This document shows positions 8,927-23,100 of a stretch of DNA of 64,000 nucleotides, piece by piece. Each line of letters starts with the position of its first letter. Within the stretch, counting starts at the first letter, position 1. A program made the position numbers and the translations under genes. Origin of the DNA: Asterias amurensis (Eukaryota; Echinodermata; Asteroidea; Forcipulatida; Asteriidae); the NCBI RefSeq assembly GCF_032118995.1, contig NC_092651.1, positions 23,420,349 through 23,484,348 of the forward strand. Reading direction: 5' to 3'. The notes under the pieces were generated by a model, which saw nothing but the letters and a program-made list of their open reading frames with translations, was not told where the DNA came from and searched no databases.

Positions 8927-10838
8927 GATCGTGATTAACTGTACTGCCGCGGAGTCAGTTTTGAATTGATCTTAACGTTTCGACTACCTTGCTCTAGTCA
9001 TCGTCAAGAGACTGATACCTCATCATCATGCAATGCCTCTACTCCTACATTGAAAGTTGCTTACAAACTGTTCTTTCATAACAGTCAATATTACGCTTCG
9101 ACTGTTGCAGGTTTCAAAACCCGCACGTGAAGTTGTAAAGGATGAAATCAAAATATTTGACTGATTAAATAAAATTAAAAGTTTTTACTGTAAACACTTC
9201 AAGGCATAACAGTTTATTACAAAAATCTCTATTCTGAAATAAGTTTAAAGCCTCAACTTGAGTTCTCTTTGTACAAAAAATCATCTAACGCTAATCAAAG
9301 TACACATTAATATAAAATAATTGTCCACAGTATTTGTCGTTACGAGAGATGGTAACCATCTTTTGCAAACTTGTATATCATAGTCAAACGTTTGCTTGGA
9401 ACCAATTAAAATAAGTATATACATGTACATTACATAGCATTTTGGCTGGTTATCGTAATTTTCGGATTATAAACCGCCTGGCGTATATACCACACTTGGC
9501 CAAAATATAGAAAAAAATAGTTAAGTGTCGACGTAGAAACCGCCCAGCAAATAAACCACAGTCACAAGTACACAAAGAGAGGGGGCTGTAAGAGAGGGGG
9601 GGGGGGATATTTTTTGTCCAGTGCTTGGGTGAGATTATATCCTACTACTGGTGCGCATTATTGAGAACTACGTTGCGGTGTGTTCCATTGTGCGAGGGCA
9701 AGGGTCAATCACGTTATGTGCATCAGTCTGTGCACTCAAAAAAACATGCAAGTCTCGCGCTTCTTAAAATATTTTTTTGGGACCACTTTCGTCCCACGTA
9801 TTGCTTTAACGCGTGAAAGGAAACAAATTCAGGTCCCATTGTTTGAATATGCACAAAAAATTTATTTGTGAGGGTAATTAGTGAAACGTGACGAACATTG
9901 ACGCAAGTGCCAGGTTTTTGAGAGAATATAAAAGAGGGAAATCCCCATCCCTGAACTCTGCTAAAGGTGGTCCTTTCTTTTTCATATAAAATTGAAATCA
10001 TTGCTTTTCAATAAAGCACCAAGCTGTTTTGTGTTGGAAGCACCATGAAAAAAAGAACAAAATATGTTTGTAATGGTAAAACATTTGCCCAATCGCTCTC
10101 ACGACGATTTAATTGCGACAGACATTTAACGACTTAAGTCTAGGATGACTGGAGATCTAATTATGACATTTGCGGCGAACAGTTTGAGGATAATCTGGGG
10201 TTAAGCGAGGTGAAAGGCTGTCACAGAAACCACTTCTAAACAAACCCTAACTTCCTGCCCAAACATTAAGTTTTGTTTACTTGCATGTATATTAAACGTA
10301 GAACTACATGTACTGCAATCTAGCAAGCCATATTGAGTTCAATCCATCACTATGTAGCTTCTTTAATACAGATGTTATTTGTTATTCATAAATACCCCAG
10401 ACAGATTCCCTATTCCTGTTGGTGGAGAGCACGTCACGTGGGGGTGTTTAAACGGTTGATAAAGACATAGCAGGAGTTTCTTAAGACCGGCTGGATTTGC
10501 GTGTTTGGAGTGCAAGCTTATTTAGGCCATTTTACTTGTATGCAGACGCAGTACATAGCTATCAGTACCCGCGCGTAATATATTTGTACACAATAATGTA
10601 CAAACCTCGAAAAATCACTCACAAAAGATTGTCACAGCTTGTCTACAGGCCTACTTGTAACATTTTATCGCTTTTTTAAACCAAAGGGCTTTTATGAATT
10701 GGAAACAAATGAGTAGCAACTCGATCTAATGCGGCTGTTTAAAACCTTGTAAGGTGGTGGTGGGCTCTTTATCGCATGGCCATGACCATGCCGGTTTTAA
10801 ACGATTTTTAAAGAACTCGTAGCCACTTTTTTATTTCC
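8927..10838. other. Gene-free stretch
   Basis: No exon, splice series or RNA gene recognised. About 8960-9010 has the phrase AACGTTTCGACTACCTTGCTCTAG, similar in style to words at 39640 and 55815, perhaps an old transposon tail. Segment 9455-9560 with CGGATTATAAACCGCC looks like a decayed repeat. A run of 11 G occurs near 9596. Confidence 0.4.
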
Positions 10839-11117
10839 TTAGTAATAATCGTTCACCAGCCGCTCTGTTGACATCGTTGGCTGTGAGGGGTGCCTGGCAG
10901 GCTCCCCAAACCCACCGATAGGGGGCAAGTTGGGATTGTAGGAATGCTGGGACATGTTGGAGTCGTAGACCTTAGCGCGGGGCCCCCTCGCTACTGAGCT
11001 TGGACCCATTTCATTAAGTTCCTCCTCCTCAAGCCGTCTTCGGGTCTCATAGTCTTGTCTCTTGAGACCGTCTTTCAGGTGACCCCAGTTGGCACTCAGA
11101 CACATCATGAAGTGAAT
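10839..11117 (-). CDS. M6/PLP-like gene, last coding exon (residues 207-298)
   Basis: Acceptor TTTTCTGCAG then ATT CAC TTC. It codes the end of TM4, LSANWGHLKD and the acidic EEEELNEM motif, then a Pro/Ser-rich tail ending RLVNDYY, stop TAA. An AATAAA lies within about 10 nt after the stop on the minus strand (10828-10833), but I cannot say whether it is the site used. Confidence 0.92.
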   Translation of the reverse strand: MHFMMCLSANWGHLKDGLKRQDYETRRRLEEEELNEMGPSSVARGPRAKVYDSNMSQHSYNPNLPPIGGFGEPARHPSQPTMSTERLVNDYY

Positions 11118-14100
11118 CTGCAGAAAAGTACATTATAATCAACTAAGATTTAGCAAACGGTTTGACACATTTTTTAAATGTCTTAAAGGCAGTGGACACT
11201 ATCGGTAATTGTCAAATACCAATCTCCTCACTTGGTGTATCTCAACATATTCATAAAAATAACAAACCTGTGAAAATTTGAGCTCAATTGGTCGTCGAAG
11301 TTGCGAGATAATAATGAAAGATAAAACACCCTTGTCACACGAAGTTGTGTGCATTCGGATGCTTGATTTTGTGACCTCAAATTCTAAATCTGAGGTCTCG
11401 AAATCAAATTCATGGAAAATTACTTCTTTCTCAAAAACTATGTCATTTCAGAGGGAGCCAATTCTCACACTATTTTATATTATAACACCCCTTGCAAGTA
11501 TTCTGCCTGCTCATTGGTTTAGAGCGCGTCACATGACATGTCTTAGTTTTGCTAGACGACGGCCGTGTGATAGTGCGTCGGTTTGCCATGCGCTAGTCCG
11601 AAGACTAGCACACGGCGTGCAGTACCCAGACGTCCGTTGTGTGTGCGAGGATGATAAATTAATAGTCTGTAACCATTTCGGATTGCACGACACTACATGC
11701 AGCACAGTAAAAGTGTTTTGCAATCTGTATTCGCGTCGTCCGTAGATTGTAGCATTCAGGTCTGTAACTTAATAATAATAGTACAGTATTCAGAAATGTT
11801 TGGGGTGTTATAAAACAAATATTGACTGCTTTTACTCGTGCAATGGTTAAAAACTATGACTCCCTCGGTGATCCCCGTAGCGTTCTATTTTCCCTCGGCT
11901 TCGCCTCGGGAAAATAGAACGCTCCGGGGATCACCTCGGGAGTCATAGTTTTAACCATAGCACTCGAAGCAGTCAATATTTGTATACTATCAACCTCTCC
12001 CCATTATTTGTTACAGAGTAAGGTTTTATGCTAATAATTATTTTGACTATTTATAAATAGTGTTCACTGCCTTTAAACTAAAACAGTGAATCCCAAATGT
12101 ATATAGCACAAACTAAAAGTAAAATAAAAAGACGGAGGATAACAAAAAGATCAAAGATATTCAAGAAATTGGATGGGAATACCATTCAGAAATACATAGA
12201 AACTTTTGCTGATGAAGGGAGAGAGAAGGGGATGGGGGGGGGGGACAGGGGGGGGGACAGGGGGGGGGGCTGGTATTGAAAGGAGGCCTTCCCAGCTAGG
12301 GCAAAGTCATCAGGAAAGACAAAACATGTTGTTCCAATTGTATGTCAAGGTCTGGTTTAACAGAGCCCAATTTCATAGAGCTGCTCAAGGAAAAAATAAC
12401 GCTTACAAAATTTTCTGCTAAGTAAAAATAAGAAGGACCCTACAGATCCTACATGTGACATAATACTTAACTGGTAACTTCATTCTAGTACAAGCATAGT
12501 TTTGTTTTTGGTGCTTAGCTACTCGTTGTGCTTAAGCATCTCTATGAACTTGAAAACTATTACATGAAAATTTGCATGGGGGATAAAGAATAATCTGTCT
12601 TTATTCCCTATGCAAATTTCCATTTATTAAATCATTGCGGTACCCGCTGCTTAAATATTGGATTCAAACTGCCTCTAGCTACCGGGCAAACTCGGTGGAC
12701 TAGTTGGTTTAGAATTGCAAAGGTCGTGGGTTTGAACCCCACCAAAATGTGCCTGTGATTTGTTTTTACAGAGCTTGGGGGAGTATACAGTGCTAACACA
12801 CATGAATGTTTTAATTGGTAAAACCGAGAAGAAGAATAATTTAAACAAAATTATTGTTTGAAAACTACTTACCAATCCTAGTATGATCAGCAAACATCCT
12901 CCAAGCTGTAAGACGAACATCAGGAAAGCCTCACCAGCCTGTTAACAAGGAGAAAGACAATTGGTTAAACTGCAGGACTTGCAATCACAAGGTTGTGGGT
13001 TCCAATCCTCCCAAGCTAAACCAATGATTTTACGACATCTATAAGTTTTATCTTCAGAGTATGCGCTAATCTTCCAATCAGATTCGCAGAATGGAGTGGT
13101 GATAAAACCTATATTGCACAGCTAACATCACTACCTGCGTCTTGTGTGTTCTATGGTTACGCGCCAAGTTTGCTTGAAGATAACTTCGTTATCACACGCG
13201 CGCTCGTGGAAATATGGAAAATATAGAGCGTCTGCATCCTGTATCCAACTCGGCATTCGGCCTTGCAGGATATGGGACGCAGAAGCGGTACATTTTTCCG
13301 TATTCCATTCGCGCTTGTATGATAACTTATAATGTTGTCTTGTTACAGAATCACAATTTATTGATTTGTGCAATTCATAATAATAGATTTTAAACCAATG
13401 TTTGTATGAAAGAGATTGGCTGTTGCCAGCCTGGTGTTTATATCCCCTGTGGGCATGGTGGGGGTTTGTCAAGTTTCCTTGACGGGAAGAGTATTATCAT
13501 ACATGTTTTGCCACATATTCTCATCATTTTACTGTCCAAAGGCCATTACTATGAGATATTCTCTTAGCTTTTCCCCTCATACTGCTACATTGGAACTCCC
13601 ATCATGGGGTGCATTATAACCAATACCTGTTTCGATTGAACTTGCCATCAGTTAACCACTGGATAGTGATCGAAACAGATGTTGTCGAAACCGCCAAAAT
13701 GCACCCCTGTGTCAGTTTAACCTGTAATTTTTAGTTGGTGGTCAAAAGGTTTGTGACAAGCATTTTGTTCAACTTTCTCCAGTTTGTACCATTGTGCCAC
13801 ACACAATCACTCAGAATAAGCCATTTTGCGAAATAGATTTGAATATTGTATGGTACAGTGACGTGCTTGATCACAAATTACCACTTAAATTTAAATTCCA
13901 AAGACTATCGAGACAGTTGCTATGTCACATGATTAGGGGCAAGAGTTTGCTTAGTTATGTAAGAGATGGTGAACATTATACCTGATTCAGAATGGATGTG
14001 TATGGCACAATGGTACCAGGGTCTGCTCATCTGAAAGTTGCTATACAAAACCTTGCTCCAAACCATTTGGCATAAGTAGCAACTGTCTCTATAGTCTGAC

Positions 14101-17100
14101 GAGGAATTCAAATGTAAGCGGTGACTTGGGACAATTAAAGCGAGTCGATGTACCAGATATTCAAATCTAACTCGCAAATGGCTTATTGGTGTGCGTTGGT
14201 GTTCTCTGCCATATCTACGCAAAAGCTTGCCCAAACCATGTGACCAAGCAACTATTTCTCGTCTAAGAAATAAAAATTTAAGTGGGCAATTGCATTTTAG
14301 AGCAAGTCATTGTACCAGACAATATTCAAATATAGCTGCCTGTGACAGTGGATCCATACTTTTAAAATTACCTCACAAAGGAACAAGACTGAAAATTAAA
14401 GCCACTGCCCACTTGACACTATTGGTAATTGTCAAAGACCAGTCTTCTCACTTGGTGTATCTCAACATATGCATAAGATAACAACCTGTGAAAATTTGAG
14501 CTCAATCTTGTCACACGAAGTTGTGTGCTTTCAAATGCTTGATTTTGAGACCTCAAATTCTAAATGTGAGGTCTCGAAATCAAATGTGGGAAAGTTAATT
14601 TTTCTAGAAAATTATGTTACTTCAGAGGGAGCCGTTTCTCACAATGTTTTATACAGCTCCCCGTTGTTACCAGTTAAGGTTTTATGCAAATTCTTTTGAG
14701 TAATTACCAATAGTGTCCACTGCCATTAAGACTACACTATTAACTGTACACCAAACTCACTCTTTCTCCAAAGGTTTTTAAATTAACTCCGCAGATATCT
14801 GTGTTGTTTGTATCACTTGGTAAATTCACAAAGCCTGCAAGGAAAAAGGAAACAAATATATTTTAAAAGTCTGAAAGTTTCTCTAGTGAATCAAGCTATT
14901 AAGTAATCCCACCGAGCAAAGTTTCAAATCTTACATAAATAATAATAAGAATAATAATAAAAGGCCTTTGTAATGCACCATATCAATCTTCAGTGTTGGT
15001 AGATACAGGCGCTATACTTCGATATTATTATTGTTACTATTATTAGATGTTCCAGGCAAAGAGAACCAAAGACAATATTAACAAAACTCTACGTGCACAT
15101 AATCTGTTCCGTCCCAACTTGATAATCGTCCCAACTATAGTTGGGACTGGTCCCAACTTGAGTGTTTAAGTTGGGGCGTCCCAACTGTAGTTGGGAGTTC
15201 ACATAGAGCTCAACAGTACATTTTATTTGGTAGAGATGGTCTCAACTATAGTTAGGGCAGTCATTGGTACAGTTAGGACAGTCGTTACTCTAGTTGGGAC
15301 CCCCAGTCCCAACTGTAGTAATAACTTGACTTCGCTTGTTCATTGTATTGGCCCCTAGGCATGTTTATTTGTTTGATGCCCACAAGTTCATCTCTATTTG
15401 TACAAGTAGGCTCAAACTGTAACACTGTAATTTTCAACATAAAACTATATTAAGAATTTCTTGAGAATACTTAATTTACCCATTCAACAAACCCTTCTAC
15501 TACGCAACGCCACGCTCCAGCCACAAAAGTACCGTCCCTTAAACTACACTGCTAAACAATTACCAACTCGATTGCTAAACAATTAACAACTTGATTTGAA
15601 GACTAGCTCACACCACGAGGCTGTGCACACACGTCAACCACCACCACACAGCATGCAGCAGAAAACAACCCTGGTACCCTGCAACGCACTGGTACCCTGC
15701 ATTACTGTCCCAACTATAGTTGGGACGCCCCAACTTTAACACTCAAGTTGGGACCAGTCCCAACTATAGTTGGGACGATTATCAAGTTGGGGCGTATGAG
15801 AGAAAATAACAATTCGGAATAACATTCAATAGTTACTTAACCAATGGAAAGCAACAAAACTATGAATAGATGGATTGCACATGATGTCACTAACCACCAT
15901 CTTTGATGAAACCTGCACACGTGAAACCCTGGTGAAAGGCTATCATTGGCTGAGAGTTATGCGCAGCACGCGTGCACTTTGCCATTGTTTATCATCAAAT
16001 ATGGCGGTCAAAGACGAAATGTACTATTAAGGAAATACATCTTTAAAAAAGTTAGTTTTTGAAACTTTGAGTAACTTTGAAAGCTGCATTAAAATTGCAT
16101 AAATTAGTGTGAAAACAACCTACCGTACTGTTCCAAACTCACGCAGACAGTGCCATTAATAGGGGTACTCAATGTCATTGTGTACTGGCTGACCATGTAA
16201 GTAAAGATAACTGGTATGGCAGATGCACCACCTACAACAAGCCATATGAAAGTCACGATGTACGCAACATAAAGAGCCTAGAGTATAGATACAGAGAGAG
16301 AGGGTGTTAGTAGCTTAGTAGAGTTGAAGAGGGTTAGGCTAACTAGACCAAAATACTACACTTTCAATCATGGAGGATTAAGAAGAATCTCAAACTGGCA
16401 ATGAGGTAAATAGTGCACCTTTAATTCTTCTAAGGCACTTTGATTGATTAAGAGAGGGACCTATTATTTAAAGATCGGGGTTCTTCTTTGACCTAGCTGG
16501 GGTTATATCTAAAGTAGAGCCACGTAGCAGAGAACTACTTATGAGAAGCCATGTTTTAATCACACTGTAAACAGCGCCCTCTGTTAGCGGGTATAAACAC
16601 AGATATTGTTACACCTATGTCCCCTCTTCTGGTCACTCACCTCACAGGCTCGAGGGGGATAGACATGCACTATTTTGTCAATTTTTCTCAAATATACTGC
16701 ATCAAGTGTAAAACAAACATGGGCTGATGGTGGGTTTAAAATACCCCAGAAAATTTACTGTTTTTTTTATTTCCGGGAATCGGCTTATCAATTAGTGTGA
16801 ACCTGGCTTTTGTGGCTACATGTATACCGTCACCTTGAAAAACAAATTTTATGTTTTAATACAGAACACTTACATAATGCACACAGCTGTTCTGGTTGTC
16901 TGCATTGCTTTTAGGCCTGACGTAATCAGGCACATAATCTAAGCGGTTAGTATTCCCCATAGTAAATTTGTTTTAGTGACAGAATGCAAAATAGGAAAGG
17001 AAAGATATGTACTTGATAATAAGGAGAACGTATTTGTCCCACTTGAAAGTCAGTGCTTAAGAAACAGGATAGTTTGAGCTGTTAGGACACCCAAAGTTTG

Positions 17101-20100
17101 GTTAGTGGAGAAAATAACTTGAATAATTTCAGGTTCACGATGTTTTCAACACTTTCAGGAAGAAGTAGTAAGCTCTGAAAGGAGTCTGTTGGTTGAAAAA
17201 CAAAAGGCTGCTTCAAGCTCAGTTCGTACTTCCTGCGAATGCAAATAATTCGCAGGGGTTGAGCTGTGCTCAACTTTTGCGAAATGTATGCAGCGAAAAC
17301 ATACTTGTGATGTCAAATTCACGTCAAATTTGCTTCGCATTCACAGGAAATATAAACAGGGCTTGATGCAAAAGTGTAATCGGCTGGAAAGGAGATAATG
17401 TTACCGTTCCTCTAAAACCTACACCCCATGCACCCAGTGAAGCTGGTGTCTCCACAAGTTCCCAAACAAAAAACAGTATTTGACTCTATACCTACCAGGC
17501 TGGTACAGCCCATTCCTCCGCAGCACACGCTCCTGTTGTCGTAAACTTGAATTTTACTTTGTTTGGTCGATAGGTAGCCAAACAAAACGTACAGCAACGC
17601 AAAGAAAACCATTACTGGTGTTAACACGTAGACAGTCAGTTTAAGGTAGTCAATTCTGGAGAGCATAACAAAGAAAAGAAAAGATGTAAAATGCTGAAAA
17701 GCTGGTTCTTATCTGGTTTGTTACATTATTTTACAAAAATAATAATAATAAAAGACCGTTTTTGTTTATAGCGCTCGAGGGGTGTCTCAAAGCGCTTCCA
17801 ACATTATTACCCCTGGGGAGTACACAGCCTGTGCGCAATATATGCGCTACTCAGCTAAACCAATCACAAGAACCATCTCTGCCCTCACAGGTGTCGTGGC
17901 CGAGCGGTTAAGAACTCCGAATTCAAGCTCTGCTGATTCTGTTCAGCAGAGTGTGAGTTCGAATCCCGGTCGTGACACTTGTGTCCCTGAGCAAGACACA
18001 TAACTGTTATTGCTTCTCTCCACCCAGGGGTAAATGGGTACCTATGAGGACAGAGATGGTTCTTGTGATTGATTTAGCCGAGTAGCTTATATTTGTTGCA
18101 CGAGGCTGTATGCTCCCCAGGGAGCTGAGATGGTTTAAGGAGTGAATTAAGGTCCAGTGAAGCGCTTTGAGACACCCGTAGGGAGTGAAAAAGCGCTATA
18201 TAACAACCTCAATATTATTGTTATTATTATTATTACCAATTAACCCCTAGGTGGAGAGAAGCAACTATAGTGAAGTGTCTTGCTCAATCTCGTAGGCTAA
18301 CTTTCATTGTGGTACAGTGATACAAATTCTTCCGTATTAACTGAAAAGAGTTTTCACAAGACAACAAGTCTTGTAGCTAAAATGAGACCTATAATATTTC
18401 GTTGTGTTTTGTGGCGTGACATGGCTGAGCGTTCAAGTGAACTGAGCTCAAGCTCTGGTGTTTCTGATCAGCGGAGCCTTGGTTCAAGTCCAAGTCACGA
18501 CACTTGTGTCCTTTCGCTAACCGCTGATTTCACAATGACCAGAATAAATATTTTCGTCTAGTTAATGAACCACAATTTCTTGATTTGTGTAATGTTCATA
18601 ATCAAAGACGATAATTCAATGTTTGTATGAAGGATTGGCTGTTGCTAGCTTGGTGTTTTTTAATATCCCTTTTGTGGGAGTTTGCCGAGTTCCCTTGAAT
18701 GGATCGATCAGTCTTGAAAACAAACAAACAACGCAACACAGCCATTTGTGATTCGTCCTTCGGACAGGATGTAAAGCCATCGGTCCTGCGTATTTTGTAA
18801 TGCACATAAACAAAAAAACAGTACACTTATTGTTAGGAGAAGGGGTTTGCCTGTTGAGTTTTCTGGTATGGTTGGCTGCAGATTGCACAACAGCACCTTG
18901 TAATCGGTTAGTGATAATATGAGGGACGCGTTGCCTCTGATCGGGCGAGTTGGTCAATGAAATGTGTTTGAAACTGTTTGTAATGAAATGCAAATGGTTA
19001 GAAAGATGTTTTTTAAGTAGAATAGGGCCTAGTGATCCACACAAAAAAGCCTTAAAATTGCGCTGTTTTCCTTTCATTTTGCTAACTGAAATAGCAAACT
19101 GAAGATCACGTCTCATAAGGAAAACAGTCCAATTTCATAATTTTTGTTCCTAATAGAGAGTTTCTTACATGGGTGTGGCAAGTTTAGCGATACCCGTCAA
19201 AGCAAACATCTCTTCAGTGCTGTTGAGTGCCGTGAGACACGATCCACAGAATAAACCAGCTCCAAGATACACCAGAATAGAGGCCACTATTGACCCATAA
19301 GGAATATACCTTGCTGACCCACAACAACCTGGACAAAATAAATAAAAAATAATAAAAATGTTAAAATCAAAAATTCACTGAGCAATCTCGGTGGTCTAGT
19401 TGGTATGACACTGCTCTAAAATTGCAAAAGTTATGGGTTTGAATCCAACCCGGGATAAATTTGTTCTTTAGATATTTATTTCTTTTTGTTCTTTTTATAT
19501 ATTATTCACCGCTGAGTAGATTTTAAGGAGTTTTCAGGAGACTTCAAAGTTCTGAAAATTACTGTCCTGGTTTTTAAAGGCAGTGGACACTATTGGTAGT
19601 TACTCAAAATAATTATTAACATAAAACCTTTCTTGGTGACGAGTAATGGGGAGAGGTTGATGGTATAAACATTGTGGGAAACGGCTCCCTCTGAAGTGCC
19701 GTGATTTTCGAGAAAGAAGAAATTTTCCATGAATTTGATTTTGAGACCTCAAGTTTAGAACTTGAGGTCTCGAAATCAACCGTCTTAACGCACACAACTT
19801 TGTGTGACAAGGGTGTTTTTTTTTTTCATTATTATCTCGCAAGTTCGACGACTGAATGAGCTCAAATTTTCACAGGTTTGTTATTTTTATGCATATGGTG
19901 AGATACACTCAACTGTGAAGGCTAGTCGTTGACAATTACCAAAAGTGTCCACTGGCTTTAAGGTTTTTTCGGGAGACTAGCTAAGTTCTGAAAATTACTA
20001 TCCTGCTTTTTAACTACTACTTTGGCAGAAGGTATAGAATTGGCTGGGACTACTACTTTAACTAATAGGGTTGTTAATAACTGCACTACCAAGAAGTAAG

Positions 20101-23100
20101 TTCTTAAATTGGTCTCTATTCATTAAAAATTCATTAAAAGGATGATTGGTTTTAAATGAGGAAACCTTGAAAAGAATAGAAAACTATGTTCCCAATCTCC
20201 AGAGTAGATGTCTAATGTCAGGGGTCGAAATTAAGTGTATTTTCATGGTAGTCAGCAGGGCTAGTAACCAAGAATTTTTAGTAGCCCTGATGTGATTTTG
20301 GTAGCCTGAAAGACACATTATGTCTCGCGTCACAGCTCAAACTTTACTATACACCATAGCACAGTCCTTTATTGTTTGTGATGATGGTTTTTGCATTAAT
20401 TTTCCACTTGCCCGTCGGGCTATCAAACTGGGAAAATGAGTAGCCCGGCTGTAAATCTGGTAGTCCCGGGCTAGCGGGCTAGTGGTAATTAAGACCCCTG
20501 AATGTGGATGGTCTCGGGTTCAAATCCAATCTGAGGGGAAGTCTCAATACACAGTGCATAAACTTAGCTCAGAAACTGGTGATCAAATTACTCTCTGAAC
20601 ACCATTGTGGCAAAGAATAAAATTTTCCTTTAAATTCTTACAAAAATTATCAACAAATTTTATTATCAAGTAAGGATTGTTTTTTCAAAGTTTGCTTTTT
20701 AAGTGAAAAGAGTAGAGCACATTCCACACAAGAGAGAAAACTAACACTTCAGCATGTTCAGGAGTGTCATTTGGTATTTTTAGCATTGGGTTCTTTTACA
20801 TGCATTACACAACACATGGGACCGACTGCTTCTGGCTCAATCCCTCGCCATAGGCCCTTAGATGTGTACATCTAGATAATAATTTTTTTATGTAAAATAA
20901 AATCCATTAGCGATTTGATGATATCGTATTCATCACACACACAACTGCATCATAATGGCTCTGTTATATTGGTTAACTGTAGAAAATGACCCAAGGGGAT
21001 TCAAAATAAATTAGCCAAACTGATATACATGACATGGAGCATAACAACATCTTCTGTTATGACTGCATGTGATTAACACCGACGATATCTGATCAATTGT
21101 GTGTATAGTTGTAATAATTTCACATAACGATTTTCCTGAAATAAAATTCATACATTGTTCATTGAGCATGAACAATAATCGGTCCTTACAAAAATACAGG
21201 AACATTTTATTTAGAACAAGGGCCGACTTACATTGTTAATTGGTGTAGACATTAGGCCTGGGCGAATTATTCGAATATCCGATTAATGGCGAATAGGTTT
21301 TCCTATCCGTAACCGCGAATGCCTTTTTTTTCTTAACCGGATATCTCCATAGGGCGCGAATACCTACATGTATTTACAAACCGGATAATTCTGTAATTAC
21401 AACGAGTAACCGGATATTCTTTAACTATCCGAATATCCGCGGACGTCAAGCACAACTGATATGAATGTTTTGTCTGAATCCTTATGAAACTTCTATTAAG
21501 ACAGCATAAAACAGCAGAAATTAAGTATTTAACTATGCTCACCTCCGTGAAGAGTTAAAACAATGACATTTCTGACGTAACTTGTTCAAAGATTACAAAA
21601 GTTTTCCTTCACGTAGAGTCAATCACGATCAAAAGAAAAAGCAAATCGCCATCTTTAAATTAGATCCGGTCATTTTTATGAATGAACCCGAGTGACACTG
21701 TCTTAAACTAATATCAATCCGCCCATAAGATCTCATTCACAAACGAACAGCGCCCTCTAGTGGCAAAAAAACTATTCGAATATCCGGTTAATTTCGGATA
21801 GTTGGCCAGCGGTATCCGAATAACAAAATTTCACTATTCGCCAAGCACTAGTAGACATTAATAATGCAATTTCCTAGCACAAGGAATCGTTAATCAGTGT
21901 ATAAAATAGGAGAAAAATCTTCCTTCAGGCAAATTCAAACCTTAATAATGGAACTGCCGTTGATTTTCACAAAACTCTTCCCAACTTAAGACTAACCTTA
22001 GGACTTAGGACGAGTCCCAACCCTGCATTGTAGCATGCAGACCTTAAGATTAATTTTAAGTTACTCGAGTTACTCGTCCTAACTCAAGATAAGACGAGTC
22101 CTAACTCTTTGTGAAATCGACGGCTGGGTTCTTCTATCTGTCTATAGTGCTTTATCATACAACCCTACGGTGAATGAAAATGCTCATTATTGTCAATCAA
22201 CAGGATAAACAGCTGTGTTTTTAATTATGAGACCCATTCTAAACTTTCTTTACACTCAGTCTCGCAACATTTTTCTTTCTTTGAGGCTGTATAATAAAAT
22301 GAATAGATTGGTTTTTTTTCATACAAAATAAAACAAATAGCCCTATAATAAAACAATTTAAAAATACATTTGAATTTATTTTTTCTAGATTGCACCTCAG
22401 AGCCCCTTTGTAAAACTCCTGTATCATTCTTCCCATGCATATAAACTATCAGCCAATTAATAAACCAAAATGCAGCCGAAATGCAAACAAAGACACATTT
22501 GTGTATTCTTATTTTTGTTTTTTACTTCAGATCAAATTCACAAAAATCTTCAAGATAACAACCATAGAATGACCCAGATTGGATAGTAGGGATTTTCCGA
22601 GGACTTGCATTTAGACCAAACTTCAAAAGTTTGGGTCCAGAAAGCCCCCCCCCCCACAGTTTTGGACAATCCTGGGGATGCCCCTGTCTGATAAGAAACA
22701 AACATTTTACAATTCAAATGTATAAATAATAGTTTAAAAGGCACTTTTCCATCAAGATCAAAATAGTCAATTGTATTTCCTGATTCAAATAAGCATACCT
22801 GCCTCTCTCACAAACATTGTTAAAGGGAAGGTACACATTGTTTTTTTTTTATACTCAAAACAAATATTAACTTAAAAACTGACTTGGTAACGAGCATTGG
22901 AGAGCTGTTAAAACATTGTGGGAAACGACTCCCTCTGAAGTAACGCGGTTTTTGAGAAGGAGGTAATTTCTCACTAAAATAATAAAAGACTTCTAGCTAG
23001 AAGTCCTTATTCCTATCTGAAAGTACGTGACAAATTCATCCAACAAGGGTGTTTTTTCTTTCATCATTTTCTGGCAACTTCGATGACCAATTGAGCTCAA

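Noticed and set aside
8960..9060. Penelope-like or other retroelement tail (AACGTTTCGACTACCTTGCTC)
   Set aside because: The resemblance is to the style of such tails from memory only; similar words at 39640 and 55815 are too short to define an element.
11278..11745. 155-codon open frame
   Set aside because: It starts inside a MITE and crosses into the nested insertion; no domain resemblance.
13131..13472. 113-codon minus-strand frame and overlapping plus frames
   Set aside because: Lies in a dispersed repeat region; both strands open by chance, no family resemblance and no splice context.
19380..19460. Functional tRNA gene
   Set aside because: Part of a second SINE family with several diverged copies; acceptor stem not paired.
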